64,000 nt of DNA from Hedera helix (taxonomy: Eukaryota; Streptophyta; Magnoliopsida; Apiales; Araliaceae): positions 47,482,039 to 47,546,038 of the forward strand of contig OX359266.1 in assembly GCA_947179155.2 (NCBI GenBank). Direction: 5' to 3'. The notes beneath the pieces were generated by a model. It worked only from the letters and a program-made list of their open reading frames with translations. It was not told the origin of the DNA and did not search any database. Of this stretch, positions 21,354 through 33,816 are shown one piece after another (the stretch's first letter is position 1; each line of letters opens with the position of its first letter). The position numbers and the translations under genes were made by a program.

Positions 21354-22649
21354 CAGGTCCATTAAAATAAAAATGTAGGACCAAGCACTAGTGAAGAGCT
21401 GGTGAAGCAGAGTAATTTAAAGTGCGGCGGTGGTGAGTAGAATTGAGCAAAAAAACGGATAAAATTAAATAAATAAATCAAAAATTTTAATTAAAATATT
21501 TCAGTTATTTGGATATTTTTGATTATAACCGTTTTATAATTTAGTTATTTTTTTTGTTTGACAAAAATAGAACTTAATTTTGGTTATTAACTGAAATAAT
21601 TGAATAAGAAAATAAATTATTCTGTTTTCAGTTATTTCATAATTTAGATATTTATTTGAATATTAAAATTACATAAATTTTGATTTTTAATAATAACCGA
21701 ATAGATTATTGGGTTCGGTTATCAGCTTAATGGTGAGATGATTATGATGATAACTTGAAGATGGGTCAAATGGGTTGGCATATGATGTTGGGTGGGTTAT
21801 TTTTTTATACTTAATTGGGATAAAGTACTACAAGTTCAATTTCCTTTATTTCTTTAAAATGTTATACAGGTAAGTTCTGCCAGGTTGTTCTCCCGTTAGT
21901 CGATTAACGATTTACACAAATTTTCAATTTTTTGAGTTGATTGTAGAAAAAATGAGCTAAATAATGATAATGTAAAGATCATTGCTACATGATGTGCATT
22001 TTTTTGTCTAGATATAGTTGTAATTGCATGGCAATTATTGATAAGTTATGTTAAGCAAGAGGTTCACCATTACTTATACTAGTTCTCCGAGGACACACAC
22101 TTAAACTTGCGTGTGGTTAAGATGTCGTGTATAAAATTAGGGGTTGACATATGTGAGGAAATAAAAATATTTTAAAAAAGTTAAAATATGATAGAACCTC
22201 AAAAAGATTCCCCCCCCCCCCCCCCCCCCCCTCCATAAAATAGATATCCTAATATTTGGAATTTCACATAATTTGCAATACATAGTCGATATGTTTTAGT
22301 TCGTGGATAAATCATTTCTCTAACGTAAATTGAATTTCGGTTTAGTAATAAAAAATATTGAGAACTGATATTTTCGAATGAAATTTTAATATTTTCACAT
22401 GTAGAAATCACATATAAACTTTAAAGTGTCGTTATACATCTATAACAACACTTTTAGTAGACTTATATATAAAAATATTAAAATCTCATGTAAAAATATC
22501 AATTTTTAAAATATTTAATCCTAAAAACAAATACACGCTTAGTTGTAATTAATCACGCATCTTTTAAATACAACTAATAGTAAAGATTTTTAAAATCTTC
22601 AGTACTTCCCGTAAACAAACTAACAAGCGGCAAAAAAAAAACCCCGGAT
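21354..22649. other. Intergenic DNA 3' of the first UGT gene
   Basis: No gene is supported. It contains A/T-rich sequence, a poly-C tract at 22210-22231 (22 C) and, near 22580-22649, the presumed 3' flank of the UGT gene on the minus strand. I did not find a clear polyadenylation signal. Confidence 0.5.
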
Positions 22650-24095
22650 TTAGCACAGTCTCTCATTCGTATCCGGTGATTGTATATGAGCAACAAAAGA
22701 ATCCAACTCTGCTCTAGTAACGCCGCCTTCCGCCACCGATCCCCGTACAACACCGCCCACTTGCGCCGCCCTCTTCCTTATCTCCTCCCCTTCTTTTGAG
22801 TCAATCAATTTTTTAACAGCTTTTTCAACCGTTAAAGACGTCACCAATTCATCCCCAAGTCCCCAGTCCCTCACCAGTATACCCGTTTTCAGCCCCTTTG
22901 TTATGAGCACAGCATTTCTGGGTTGGTCCGAATGCATTGGCCACGCTGCTACGGGCACTCCCATGGTAATACTTTCCATCAATGAATTCCACCCACAGTG
23001 ACTCATAAACCCGCCCGTTGCCGGGTGCTCCAAAATCTCCATTTGGGGCGCCCAATCTCTAATTACCAACCCCTGCCCTTCTAATTCCACTCTCTCCTGA
23101 TACCCTTTAGGCAATTCAGCAGATCCATCTTCTTCTTGATACAAAACTTCTCTATCAGCATCTCTCAATACCCAAATGAACTTTTGCCCGCTTTGCTCCA
23201 ACCCGATTGCCAGCTGTTCCACTTGTTGATCCGATAACGAAACCGTTGTACCAAAACAAACATACATCACAGAATTTGGAGCTTGTTGGTCTAGCCAATT
23301 TAAGCATTTGTGGCGTTTTCCATCGGTTCCTTGGGCCGCCACGGGATTGAATGGTCCAAGAGCCCATTGTTTTAGGCCATGACGCATATCTTTTGATGCC
23401 ATTAAATCAATGTATTTTCCTTCTAGTTGTCTGCATCCGTCATAAATTAAACCACTAGTGAATTTCATATGCTGGAGTTGTATGCTGATATGGTGCAGTA
23501 TCTCCGGTGAGAAAGCATCGGAGGGTAGGTCATCTAAGGTTCCGTCATCAACACTAACTGAGCTGGGCTTTCCGAATATTTCCCAGGAACCGGCAAAAAA
23601 ATTGAAAGCGGAGGAGCCGTGGAAAGTGTAGGCATGAGCGTTTGGTATGAACACCACGTCTTGAACAGTTGAAGACACCAGGAAATCATGAATAACTACT
23701 AGCCTTTGGGCCGTGGTCGACAGGACCAGCAAGAGTTCAGCAACGGGCTCGCGGAGGAAGACGGATGCTTCCACTGATGGGCCGAAGAGGGCAGGGATTT
23801 TGGCGGAGCCTCTCGGGGTAGGGGGAGGAGGGACAAAAGAAGGGACTTGAAATTCGTGGAAATGGAGGTTGGCAGCGGAGATTGGGTCCCACCCGTGGAG
23901 GCGGGACTTGGCTTTTTGGGTGTAGGCGGTGGTGCAAACGTAGTGTATGGGTATGTTGTACGGTGAGAGGAGGCGGGAGAGATGGAGGAGTTGGTTCACG
24001 TGGCCTTGTGCCGCAAACGGTACCATAACTATCGCCACTTGGGCTTTGTTTGGGGGATTATTGCAAATTTTGTGGTTGGTTTCACTGGGTGCCAT
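22650..24095 (-). CDS. UDP-glycosyltransferase, zeatin O-glucosyltransferase-like
   Basis: A single-exon family 1 glycosyltransferase of 481 residues, a normal length for the family. The N-terminal acceptor half has the catalytic His in FAAQGHVNQ (residue 32) and the conserved IHDFL segment with its Asp near 137. The C-terminal half carries the 44-residue plant sugar-donor box (about 348-391), starting WAPQMEILEH, with HCGWNS, and ending HSDQ. The final Gln is the residue usually linked to UDP-glucose preference. The overall sequence (TAYTQKAKSRLHGW, IPNAHAYTFHGSSAF) is like zeatin O-glucosyltransferases, which reversibly store cytokinins in the cytosol; the real acceptor cannot be read from sequence. 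A TATAAAG box lies about 98 bases upstream of the ATG. A paralogue lies about 9.7 kb away on the other strand. All key residues are present, so it should be functional. Confidence 0.93.
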   Translation of the reverse strand: MAPSETNHKICNNPPNKAQVAIVMVPFAAQGHVNQLLHLSRLLSPYNIPIHYVCTTAYTQKAKSRLHGWDPISAANLHFHEFQVPSFVPPPPTPRGSAKIPALFGPSVEASVFLREPVAELLLVLSTTAQRLVVIHDFLVSSTVQDVVFIPNAHAYTFHGSSAFNFFAGSWEIFGKPSSVSVDDGTLDDLPSDAFSPEILHHISIQLQHMKFTSGLIYDGCRQLEGKYIDLMASKDMRHGLKQWALGPFNPVAAQGTDGKRHKCLNWLDQQAPNSVMYVCFGTTVSLSDQQVEQLAIGLEQSGQKFIWVLRDADREVLYQEEDGSAELPKGYQERVELEGQGLVIRDWAPQMEILEHPATGGFMSHCGWNSLMESITMGVPVAAWPMHSDQPRNAVLITKGLKTGILVRDWGLGDELVTSLTVEKAVKKLIDSKEGEEIRKRAAQVGGVVRGSVAEGGVTRAELDSFVAHIQSPDTNERLC

Positions 24096-24192
24096 ATTTC
24101 GGTTGTTATTTGTTGGCCGGCAACTACTCTTCAGACTCTCTGAGGTTTGGTTTGTAGGATATGCACTTCAAATGTACTCCCAAGGAAATCTC

Positions 24193-24198
24193 TTTATA
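24193..24198 (-). promoter_or_regulatory. Probable TATA box of the first UGT gene
   Basis: TATAAA (TATAAAG) on the minus strand, about 98 bases upstream of the start codon, giving a likely 5' UTR of roughly 60-70 bases. The placement fits a plant core promoter; no experiment supports it. Confidence 0.5.
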
Positions 24199-25098
24199 GA
24201 ATAGAGTTGTTATTAATTACGTAATATATAGCTTTATTTAGTTTTAATGATAAATAATTAGTTTCTAAATTTGAATTGTTTTTTATAAAAGTCATGTACA
24301 ATATATACAATATATATGGATAGATAAATATATATAATTATTGTATATATTTCATAGGATATAAAAATTGTGTACATTATATCAAAAAAATAAAAAATAT
24401 TGAATAATTAATTTAATATTAATTCATGATCAATTAAAATATTTTAATAAAATTATTAAATAAATTTTTTTAATACTTGTCGTATATAGTTATTGATGAT
24501 TCTGGCAAATAACATTTCACGTTAGCCGTACACGTGTTTCACTACAAGGTTTTAAACAATAATAAATATTAGCTAGTATGAAAAATCAAACGTGCGAAGT
24601 AGCATATACGTTACCCAATATATAACTAGTCAACTACCAATTAATTCAGCTAGTGTTGGATTTTAGAGAATAGGAAAATAGTATATATGCCAATAAATTT
24701 TATGATAAAATTAAATTGTTATTAATATAAAATTATAAAAAATAAGATAAAATAATCGTATTTGAATCATTATTTAATTTTTACTTATTTTATGTATATA
24801 TAAATTTTTTTATTAAAATAAATTTATCAATATATTCACTCAAGTTACATATATATTGTTGGTGAGGGAGAAGGCATGGAGGATTAGTAGAAATTGAAAG
24901 AAAAAATATCACTTGATCACACATATAGCTGATCTATATTCTCCTTTTCCCATATATTTCAAGCAAATAAAATATTAATTTTATTGAAATTATTTAGCAA
25001 TTTGAGTAATTGTCATGTGCATAACAAATTAATATTCGAATCGTCTTTTTTTATCTGGATCCTTTTGTTTCTGTGTTGATAGCATTCATGGGAGGAGG

Positions 25099-25100
<2 letters not shown>

Positions 25101-25150
<50 letters not shown>
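25101..25150. repeat. (AT)25 microsatellite
   Basis: Fifty bases of perfect AT dinucleotide, flanked by GGAGGAGGTT and TTAGGGC. It is likely polymorphic in length. Confidence 0.95.
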
Positions 25151-25153
<3 letters not shown>

Positions 25154-26191
25154 GGGCATCACTCATTTTACCAACTAATAATAATATGTAAATATCTTGA
25201 ATGAGTTATCCATTAGATGTCGTGGTTCGATCCAGAAAATTTTAGTTTAGGCGAAAGTTACAAGTTAAAAAAATATAAGTCGAAGTATCTTAAAGTTTAA
25301 CAAAAAAAATAAAATAATAATTTATATTATTACTGGAGGGCAACAAAAGTAATTATTTTTTTTTAGACTCTTAATCTCTCATATATTAACTTCTTTATCC
25401 TAATGTTTGCATCTCTCACAATATTAATATTATTCTTTAAGATATGTGTAGAAATAAGAAAATAAGGGTTCCTTTACACCAGCACCTCTTCCTTATGTTT
25501 GAAATTTGGAAAACGGGATTAATAATACCTTTTGCCCATGAACCCCCAAGATTTGTAGCCCGTTCTCTAATGTAATGGGCTTAGTCCTTGTACGAACGTA
25601 CTATTGAAGTCCAAGCCCAACAGATAGAAAATCAATTACATGCATGATCGAATTTAAGAGTCGCAACATGCAAAATAATTTCCTCTTCAATTTTTACTGG
25701 CTAAATATATTTTTCATTACGGAGTTGTGTATATAATTGAACAAAATTTTGCATCATTTAATTCTCCGAATTCACTTGCTCTTGTAAAATGGCACAAAAA
25801 GTAATTATTATATTCGTCCTAGCCCTAGGGACATATGCCTGCCTGCTAAATTTTAGAAATTTCATCAAGTACAACTACGTACAGTCGAAGTCGAAGGGAA
25901 AGAGGAGGAGTGTTTTACTTTGCTAATTTTCATGAATTTTGACGTGAAATTAACAATCTTGAAGAGAGAGGTGGTCTTCTAGCATCTCAAGTTTCAAATG
26001 CAGTAGGTCTTCGCGTGACTTATCGAAAGAACTAGAAAATAGAAATGCAGGAGGCTCCTAGGAAGAGTTTAGGAGGAGTCTCCATTTGGTATTGAAGGAG
26101 TACTTTTAATAAATAAATTTAATAATTTTTGTTGAGAGTAAAGATAATAATATGGTTGATAAATTAGTACACATATTTAGATAATTGATTG

Positions 26192-26204
26192 CTGTGTGTG
26201 TGTA

Positions 26205-26235
<31 letters not shown>

Positions 26236-26236
26236 T
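26192..26236 (+). repeat. Compound (TG)n(TA)n microsatellite
   Basis: A TG-rich run (with one TA interruption) passes directly into a TA run. No coding context. Confidence 0.9.
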
Positions 26237-27992
26237 TGCAATTAAAAGTTCGCATTGTTTATCGAAGTGTTCTTCTCCGTTCAAACAGTGGTTGGCGAAA
26301 TTTGAGAAAAGCTATTACTTTTTTTATTTTGAAATTATAGATACATTTTAATATTTTGAGTGTGAATTTTAAATCGATTCGATTTTATTTAATTTAGTAT
26401 AAATAAATATAATTACTATATATTATTTTAAAAAAACTATTAATTATAATATTTATGACTTATAAAACTTGAATTAAATCATATCAATTTAAATTTAAAA
26501 ATTTGACAAATTAATTTCAAAAAATTATATGTATATCTAATTTTGAATGGTAATATTAATATATAACGTGCGATAGTTTAAAATTCATTATCCGTGTAAT
26601 ATTGGAGGACAACGCATACAACTGATTGTGCGACATTCCAAATTATTGATCGATGAATTACGTATTATAATTAAGTGCATCGTACTTTTTATGGTTTCCT
26701 TGAGATCACAAAAGACTGAAAATTGATCTACGGGAGGGCCGGCGGCAAAGGAGAAAGGATTGGCAAGCTTATCAATAAGGTCTTCATCCGATAGAAAAAC
26801 CTGAGTGCACCTCGGAAAGGAGACGATCAAGAAAGTCCTCTTGAACTGAATAAAATGTCCGAAAACCTTCTCTATCCTTTTTAGTATTACAAACAAAGCG
26901 AAGACGATAAGTGACCCTATCAAAAATGAAGACCCGTGCGACATCCAGCTAAAAGAAATTAATTAAATTAGAATACTAAAACCAGTGGCTTGTCAAAAGA
27001 CAACTAGTTAGACAAGTGTCTCTATAGGGAGTATCCGCCTGAGCCATAAGGTAAAAAAGTCAAATTTATATATAATCCTAGTACAAAGTATAAACTTGCC
27101 AAAACACCATCTATCAAGATAAACTTCAGACTTGTGGCTATCCCTTTTCTCCTATTCTCTTCTTTCTCTAAAGAGAAATCATAACCTCCAAAATTTCAAA
27201 ATTAAATATGGGAAGGATTTTTTTCTCTTTTAGAGAGATCCTCTCTTAGATCATACAGTTACGATCATTAGCCACTCATTTTTATTTGTATTTTTTTAGT
27301 GGAGTTTGTTTTTTGTTTTTATAGAATTTTATAATTTTTTCCTATGGTTAAATCTCTTTTTCTTTCCCCACTTTTGTAAAAGTTTCTCTCTTTTTGGGAG
27401 CTTAAATTCTCTCTATGTAGATAGTAAATTTTGTCCATGATGATGGATGAGTGATTGCAAAAATATTAATTTGAATATAGGATACGAGAAGTGACACTTA
27501 CAATAGTTATTTTATTTTATATCTGTTTAGATTATAAAAATTTGTAATTTAGATTTTATTTAAAATAAAATAAATATTTTCTCTATTTTATTATATATGT
27601 AATTCATATATTTTATTAAAAATAAATAAAAAATTTCCCCACATTGTTATCAGGACTAGTCAAAAAAAGAGAGTATAAATTAACGTGTCAACGTATTCTT
27701 ATCCAATTATGATAAGATAAAATAATTGATTGTATTCTTATCCGTTCATGATAATGTTCAAGGCATGGAGTAATGTTTCGATATTCCTAAAATATAAATA
27801 TAAATTTCTTTGCAAGAAACTCTTAGTCATTCTTCTTTGGAAAAAAAACATTATATTTGTTAAGGTTTGTTCTAGGGAAGAGTCTCGTTTTTATTAAACA
27901 GTATAATAACTTCCTATTTTATCATAATTTTACTATTATATAAATACTATTTAATTAAACTATTAAAATTTATATATTTTATATAAATAATA

Positions 27993-28249
27993 CTCATTTC
28001 GTTTTAAATTATAAAATTATTTGTTACTTTTAAAAGTTAATTTAAAATATTTTTAAACTAAAAATGATTTACTAAAAAAATATAAAAAAAATAAATTTAT
28101 AATGACTAATACTTTTTAAATAGTTAACAATATTCAACATTGTAATGATTAAACTTAAAAGAATCTATATTAATTTTGAGTTTAAAAATATTTTAAGTTA
28201 ATTTTAAAAAATTAAAAATAATCAAATAATATAAAACTCGAAAATGATG
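27993..28249. mobile_element. Stowaway-like MITE
   Basis: The element is bounded by TA on both sides. The left end CTCATTTCGTTTTAAATT pairs with the right end (complement CATCATTTTCGAGTTTTA). The arms remain complementary for most of its 257 bases, through a GAGTTTAAAAATATTTTAAG-like segment. It shares this inner sequence with the element at 51207-51410. Non-coding. Confidence 0.6.
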
Positions 28250-30770
28250 TATATTTATAAAACAGAAAAAAAAAATGATGTAAACACGAAAATGAATTTT
28301 TTTAATTTTCTTATTCTACTTTTTTTTTTAAAATTAAGCTTATTCTCTTCTTTCTTTTATTATTTTTATCTCTTATTTTTTAATATTTTATTTTCTTAAC
28401 ACACACGTAATTTAATATTCGTCTGTAAACTAGTTTTTATAAAACAGGGTGTACATGGTTTCTCGGCTTATGTCAATTCCTTATCAAGACGTGTTTGTAA
28501 CCATGGGCTACATAAATTAATTGCGGCTACATTATTGTGTGCAGACACATAAATACTGGCTGTTGCCGTGGTAGTGGTAAGAACTATATACACGTATACA
28601 CCCAATTCTTGTTTTGTTTGGACTATTAGATAGGCAGGCTACCAATGCATTTTTAGTTTGTCGGGGAAATTGTAATAAAATATATTTTATTTGATAGAAG
28701 AGTGTATGAATTATGATAACATCTAAATAAATAATAAATTAATATATAAAAACAACTTATATATTATTGGTACATGAATATGAAATTAAAAAAAATCATT
28801 ATACTTATATTTTAATTTCTCCTAATATATATTGAGCGATAAAAATATTATTTTTAATTAGTAACATTAGTAACAACACAATGGATTTTAGTGTGCTATT
28901 AATTACTTATAACGAAATTAATTATATTGTTATATATAATATTTGTATTGTTAAATATATATTAAAAAAATATAAATATAAATATAATAAAAAAATCCTA
29001 ATCTATAAATCCAAATAGATAATCTCTAAAAGTCTTCTTATTTATAAGTTAGACCTAAAAAGTTAATCTAACCTAACTATTTAGTAGCAGCCCAAATAAT
29101 TGTTCGGCGCCGAATTCCTTTTTTTGCAATAATGCTGCCAAGGATTGATCAGCACAATACATTGAGCCTGGCATAGAATATGTTATAGGTAATATATAGC
29201 ACAATTAATAGGAATTTAATTATTTTAATTATTTTGTAATTAAAAATTATAAATTAATTATCAAAAAGAAACTTTGAAATTACATATTATTTTTAATATT
29301 TTTAAGAAGAAATTTTTCATATTATTCTTCCATGATTCAAGAAAAGCTACTATATTATATTCAATAATAACCGTTTAAATTAACTTATAATCATTCAAAT
29401 TAATTCATTAATTAATCGTCAATTAAAATAAGTTAACTCAAACAATCATGCGATAAAATCGTTCGTTGAATTTTTATAAGTATAAATTTGAGTTTTTGTT
29501 GACTAAACAGTACTCATTAACATATGTAGAGATCTATAATCCGGGTCTGATATCTCTGCAACCTCAAATAATTAACATACCTTGAGTGTCTAAAAAAACA
29601 TAGATCATACATACAATACTATACAAAAGAAAATAATTTAATTTGGTATTACGCAAACATATTCATCATAAAATTGTGGTATTTTAAAGAATACTTTTAG
29701 GTGGCGGCTGAGCCTGCGAATTTCCCAATCACTCATGCAAGTTGTTCTTGGACCTACTTCTTTCAATTTTACATTGCGGCGCGTCCTTTGGGCATTTATG
29801 AATTCCCAATTGGCAGTTGCCAGTGCAATTGGACGATTTATTATTCATTTTATATCAATTCATTACATTAATACAACATATATTTATATAAATTGACCTA
29901 ACAAATATATTAAATCACATTTTTATTCAAATATTAACCTATTAAATTGATACTCTACTATACTTTTTAATTCATCTACACTCTTGAATTTTTTAAATAT
30001 GAGATTCATATAAAATATTTTAACAATCTTCACTTTTCAATTAAATACCTATCACAAGTATCATTCTAGAATAGTCACAATTGAACACACCTTATTTGAG
30101 TTCTTTAAGAGCCCTTCCCGACTTTAATACTACTCCATCACGCTAGAGCCAAACGTGAGAATATAATCTTACTTTTTGTGAAACCTTCATCTTGAACATC
30201 TTTCTAGAGCTAATCTTGAACTCATTCCATTCAACATAAATCATAATTCATTGCATAGTAGTAAATGCGAAAGTGATCCATTTCTCTACCTGACTCAATT
30301 CTATTTGCTCCACCGTGTGAAAAAAAGGTATCATGAAGCCTGCAAGTACTCTACCATCGAGTTTCAACATATTATTGGGCTCATTAAACCAATGGCTCTA
30401 ATAACACTTGTAATAGAATTGTACGATCTAGTCTAATACTTGGGCCCATCAAACTATAAACACTATCACTACTTGTAGTGAAATTGTACGATCCATCATT
30501 CATCTCACATCAATTCATCATATTGATGCAGCGCACAGGTCTACTCAATTCAAATCATACTTCACCGTATAGTGACAAATACTGGAGTGATCCCTTGCTC
30601 CACTTGACTTAACTTTATTTGCTTCACCACTCAGAAAGGAGTAACATGCGGTATGCGAATGCTCCGCCATGAAGTTTTAGCCTAATACTTAGGATCAAAC
30701 TATGGGCTCTAATACCACTTGTGGTAGAAGTATATGATCCAAATTGTTACTTAGGTTCATTGAACTATAG

Positions 30771-30782
30771 GCTTTGATACCA
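30771..30782 (-). other. Primer-binding-site-like string of the TRIM-like element
   Basis: Read on the minus strand: TGGTATCAAAGC, one base from the tRNA-Met primer consensus. It sits two bases from the TG start of the right terminal repeat. Confidence 0.5.
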
Positions 30783-31607
30783 CTTGTAATGGAATTGTAC
30801 GATCACTATAAGAAAAAAAATTATTTTCAACTGAATTAGGTCCGACCGAATTTTTGTTAATATTAAGCTTCGACTGAATTTAATTTTGGCAAAATTTTCC
30901 GTCAAAAATATCTTGCCACATGTTGATTTTAAATTGATTCTGGAAAGATTATTTTCGACAGAAATTCTATCGAAATTAACTTATTTCATCGAAAATATTA
31001 ATTTTTTTAATATTTTTTATTTTTTCAATTTCTAAGATTTTAAACTCCAATTTGTACTTGTATATGTTTTCAACCAATTTTTTTTCCAACAACACATATA
31101 TATAAATCGCAGCGACCAACATACATGTCAAAATGGTTAATCCTCCAAACAATTCCCAATAATAACACAAACATATAAATGTAACTACCTCTTCACACCT
31201 CATATATGGTTAATCCTCCAAACAACACATAATTAAATACATATTTTAACTTTAAACTAGGAAAGAAAACAAATATGTACAAATATAAGTTATATACAAA
31301 TACATATAACACTAGCTAAGCTAAAAAAGAAAATAAATATAAACTAAATTACGATGAATAACAAATATAAGTTAAAGTAAAACTGTAATCAATAATGATA
31401 TACGATGTAAGTAAGCCTAACTACAATTGATAATATAACTAAGTATAACTACAATTATCTATCGCTATTATCGGACGGGGGTCAACGGTGCTGCTCCGGT
31501 ATCTAAAAATATTTGCCATCATTCCCACCCCGCTCGGCATTGCCACCCTATTAATAGAATTAAAAAAAATAAACTATTAATCTATAATTGAGAATTAAAT
31601 TAATTTA

Positions 31608-31862
31608 CTTCCTCCGTCCCAAGATAAAAATCATCTATTGACTTTTATAGTCAAATAGACAATTTTTCAAATCAATATATCTTATTATTCTTTTATATAT
31701 ATGTAAAAAGTCTATAAACATTATAAACTACATACAATTTAGTACTAATCTCAGTATTTATTTTTTTGAAAATCTAAATATATATATTTAATTATTAATT
31801 TTAAAAATGGTCAATTTGACCACAAAAGTCAATGAAAGACTTTTACCTTGGGACGGAGGAAG
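31608..31862. mobile_element. Stowaway MITE inside the CACTA element
   Basis: A 255-bp element with ends CTTCCTCCGTCCCAAG and its complement CTTGGGACGGAGGAAG (allowing one extra base), flanked by TA on both sides (31606-31607 and 31863-31864). The terminal CTCCGTCCC string is diagnostic of Stowaway (Tc1/mariner) elements. A subterminal pairing (AGTCAAATAGAC against GTCAATTTGACC) continues the fold. Non-coding. Confidence 0.92.
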
Positions 31863-32537
31863 TATATATTAGCAAATTAACTAAACAAATATTACTTAGT
31901 TTTTTATATTATATTATATTTATTTTATTTTTGTAACTAGGGGCAAACTAAATAAATGCTACTTAGTTCTTTTTTAATTTTTAAAATTTCATTTTTTAAA
32001 ATTTTGTTACATTGTATTATATTAAAATTAGGTTTATTATCTTATATATTGACAAATTAACTAAAGCAAACACTACTTAGTTTATGGTGGGGGGAGCAAA
32101 CTAAGTAAATGCTACTTAATTCTTTTATAATTTTTAAAATTTTGTTTTAAATGACATTTATTCTATTCTATTCTATTCTATTATAATATTTTATTATTAG
32201 CTTATTTATAACTCAAGAAACTTCCATTGAGAATTTCATCGAAAGTACACACCATAACCATTTTTTATATTTGCTAAATTTCAAGTAAAAGAAAATGATC
32301 AGATTCACAATATATTCCAAAATCAGATTATGTATTCCAATACCAAAATAAGAACCCAAAATAAAGTTAGAATACTAAATTATAATTGCTCTAATTCAAA
32401 TAAAACCCAATAATTATAGCAACTCAAAAATCAGACAACTACCACAAAAATTACAACTAAAAAGACATTATTAAAGATTAACAAAATAATCTCATATATC
32501 TTAAGGTATCTAAATCATGGATTTGGTTAGCATGAAA

Positions 32538-32742
32538 TTGGGCATCCAAGACCATCGGTCAATTGATGGTTTCGACACTTAACACGTCATTCTCGGAAAA
32601 AATGGAGGGTTGGGATGATGGTGGAAAAAAATTTGGACGAAAAAATTCAAAAATCAACACCACATCCCGACCCTCCATTTTTTCCCAAGATAACGTGTCA
32701 GATGTTGAAGTCATCAATTGACCGATGGCCTTCGGCGCCCAA
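32538..32742. repeat. Long hairpin, about 88-bp arms, inside the CACTA element
   Basis: The left arm 32538-32625 (beginning TTGGGCATCC, with CATCGGTCAATTGATG) and right arm 32656-32742 are reverse complements with roughly 85% identity. The loop is about 30 bases. A transcript across it would form a stable stem like a young small-RNA precursor. Confidence 0.75.
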
Positions 32743-33749
32743 CTTTATACAAACCAAATCCCTAAATCATGTAAGTATTTTAAATAATTGCATCAAAATG
32801 AAGCATTACACACGATGCCGCTGCCCAAGCACTACGCGACCACAAAAACAATGAGAGAAAGGAGCCTCAAACATAAAAATAGAGGGAGATAAAAGGGGGA
32901 ATTAAAACCTTAAATTAATGAAGTTCGAGCCCTAATGCCTCCGCTACCCAAACTACATTATGTCGTTGCACTTTTTTTTTCAAATCTAGGGCTAGCCTAG
33001 CTTCAGATCTAGATAAGCGCGCCAACAAAAAGGGGGAGACGAGGGTGGAGTGTTGTCGCCGAAGAGATGTGGTCGCCACTAAAGAAAGAAGGTGAGGAAG
33101 AGATAGGGAGGAGATGAATGCCGTTGCTGAAAATAGGGGAGAAGAAAAGTGGGAAATGAATTTTGAAAGTATCGTTTCAACTTAAGGCTTATTTTCGACG
33201 AAATTTTCATCAGAATTATTCCATCAAAATTAAAATAATTCCGATGAAAATTCCGTCGAGATTAGTACTCTTTCCATCTAAATAATGGCTCACACTGGCA
33301 GAAAACCTTGGCACCATGGGCTCACATAATTCTGACGAAATTTCGTTAAGAATATCTTAATTTCAACAGAAATATAATCGACAGAATATTCCGTCGGAAT
33401 TAAGATATTTTCTACAAAATCTATTCCGTCAAAAATGTCTTCGTCAGAATTAAAGTATTTTCTTATAGTGGATCCATCATTCATCCCACATTAATTTATC
33501 ACACCAATACAACACACATCTATGTTGATTGGTTCAACAAGTATGTTAAATTAACTCCTTAACCAAAAGATTATTCTATTAAGTGAAGATTCCATCATAG
33601 TTATTAATCTATCTAAACTCTTAAATTTTTCAAATGTAAAATTCATGTGAAATATTCAATAGTTGCATGAATACTTGTGCTTATCATGAATCGTGAAAAT
33701 CAATGGTAAATTGCCATTATAGTCCCACTTCAGGCTCATAATATCTATC

Positions 33750-33755
33750 TATAAA
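33750..33755 (+). promoter_or_regulatory. Probable TATA box of the second UGT gene
   Basis: TATAAA lies 62 bases upstream of the ATG at 33817, within 100 bases of the edge of the TRIM-like repeat. That leaves very little unique promoter sequence unless the retroelement supplies it. Confidence 0.5.
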
Positions 33756-33816
33756 TTAAGTTATAGAGATCCTAGTAGATCAAGTTCTAAGTAACAACCA
33801 TCAAAATCCGGTTACA

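Larger units (their letters stand above)
24200..29818. other. Intergenic DNA with microsatellites and MITE-like repeats
   Basis: No gene that I can support lies here. Contents: an (AT)25 run at 25101-25150, a compound TG/TA microsatellite at 26192-26236, a Stowaway-like MITE at 27993-28249, and otherwise A/T-rich sequence. One 118-codon frame on the minus strand (26588-26944) starts with a hydrophobic segment but matches no family I know. Confidence 0.55.
30804..33470. mobile_element. Non-autonomous CACTA (EnSpm) element
   Basis: A 2667-bp element with inverted termini CACTATAAGAAAA at left and TTTTCTTATAGTG at right, flanked by the 3-bp duplication GAT (30801-30803 and 33471-33473). Removing it restores a TRIM repeat sequence seen intact at 30486-30505. 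Both ends carry many subterminal copies, in either direction, of a motif like TTCCGTCGGAATTAA, the usual transposase-binding repeats of this superfamily. I see no transposase frame, so it would depend on a partner in trans. It contains a Stowaway MITE (31608-31862) and a long hairpin (32538-32742). Confidence 0.88.
29819..33658 (-). mobile_element. TRIM-like retroelement, split by a CACTA insertion
   Basis: Two diverged direct repeats of about 207-211 bases, 29819-30025 and 30785-30803 plus 33471-33658, bracket about 760 non-coding bases. In minus orientation the left repeat is preceded by the purine tract GAAAAGTGAAGAT, and the right repeat is followed by a primer-site-like string TGGTATCAAAGC (complement of 30771-30782). 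This arrangement fits a terminal-repeat retrotransposon in miniature. The internal region has two further primer-site-like strings near 30386 and 30704-30716, so parts of it may be duplicated. The right repeat is cut by a CACTA element. Clear decay; no protein. Confidence 0.55.

Noticed and set aside
23947..24204. Plus-strand frame overlapping the UGT start
   Set aside because: Antisense shadow of the UGT N-terminus.
26588..26944. 118-codon frame with a hydrophobic N-terminal segment on the minus strand
   Set aside because: The hydrophobic start and a TTTTAG before the ATG made an exon possible, but I recognise no family, and neither flank gives further exons.
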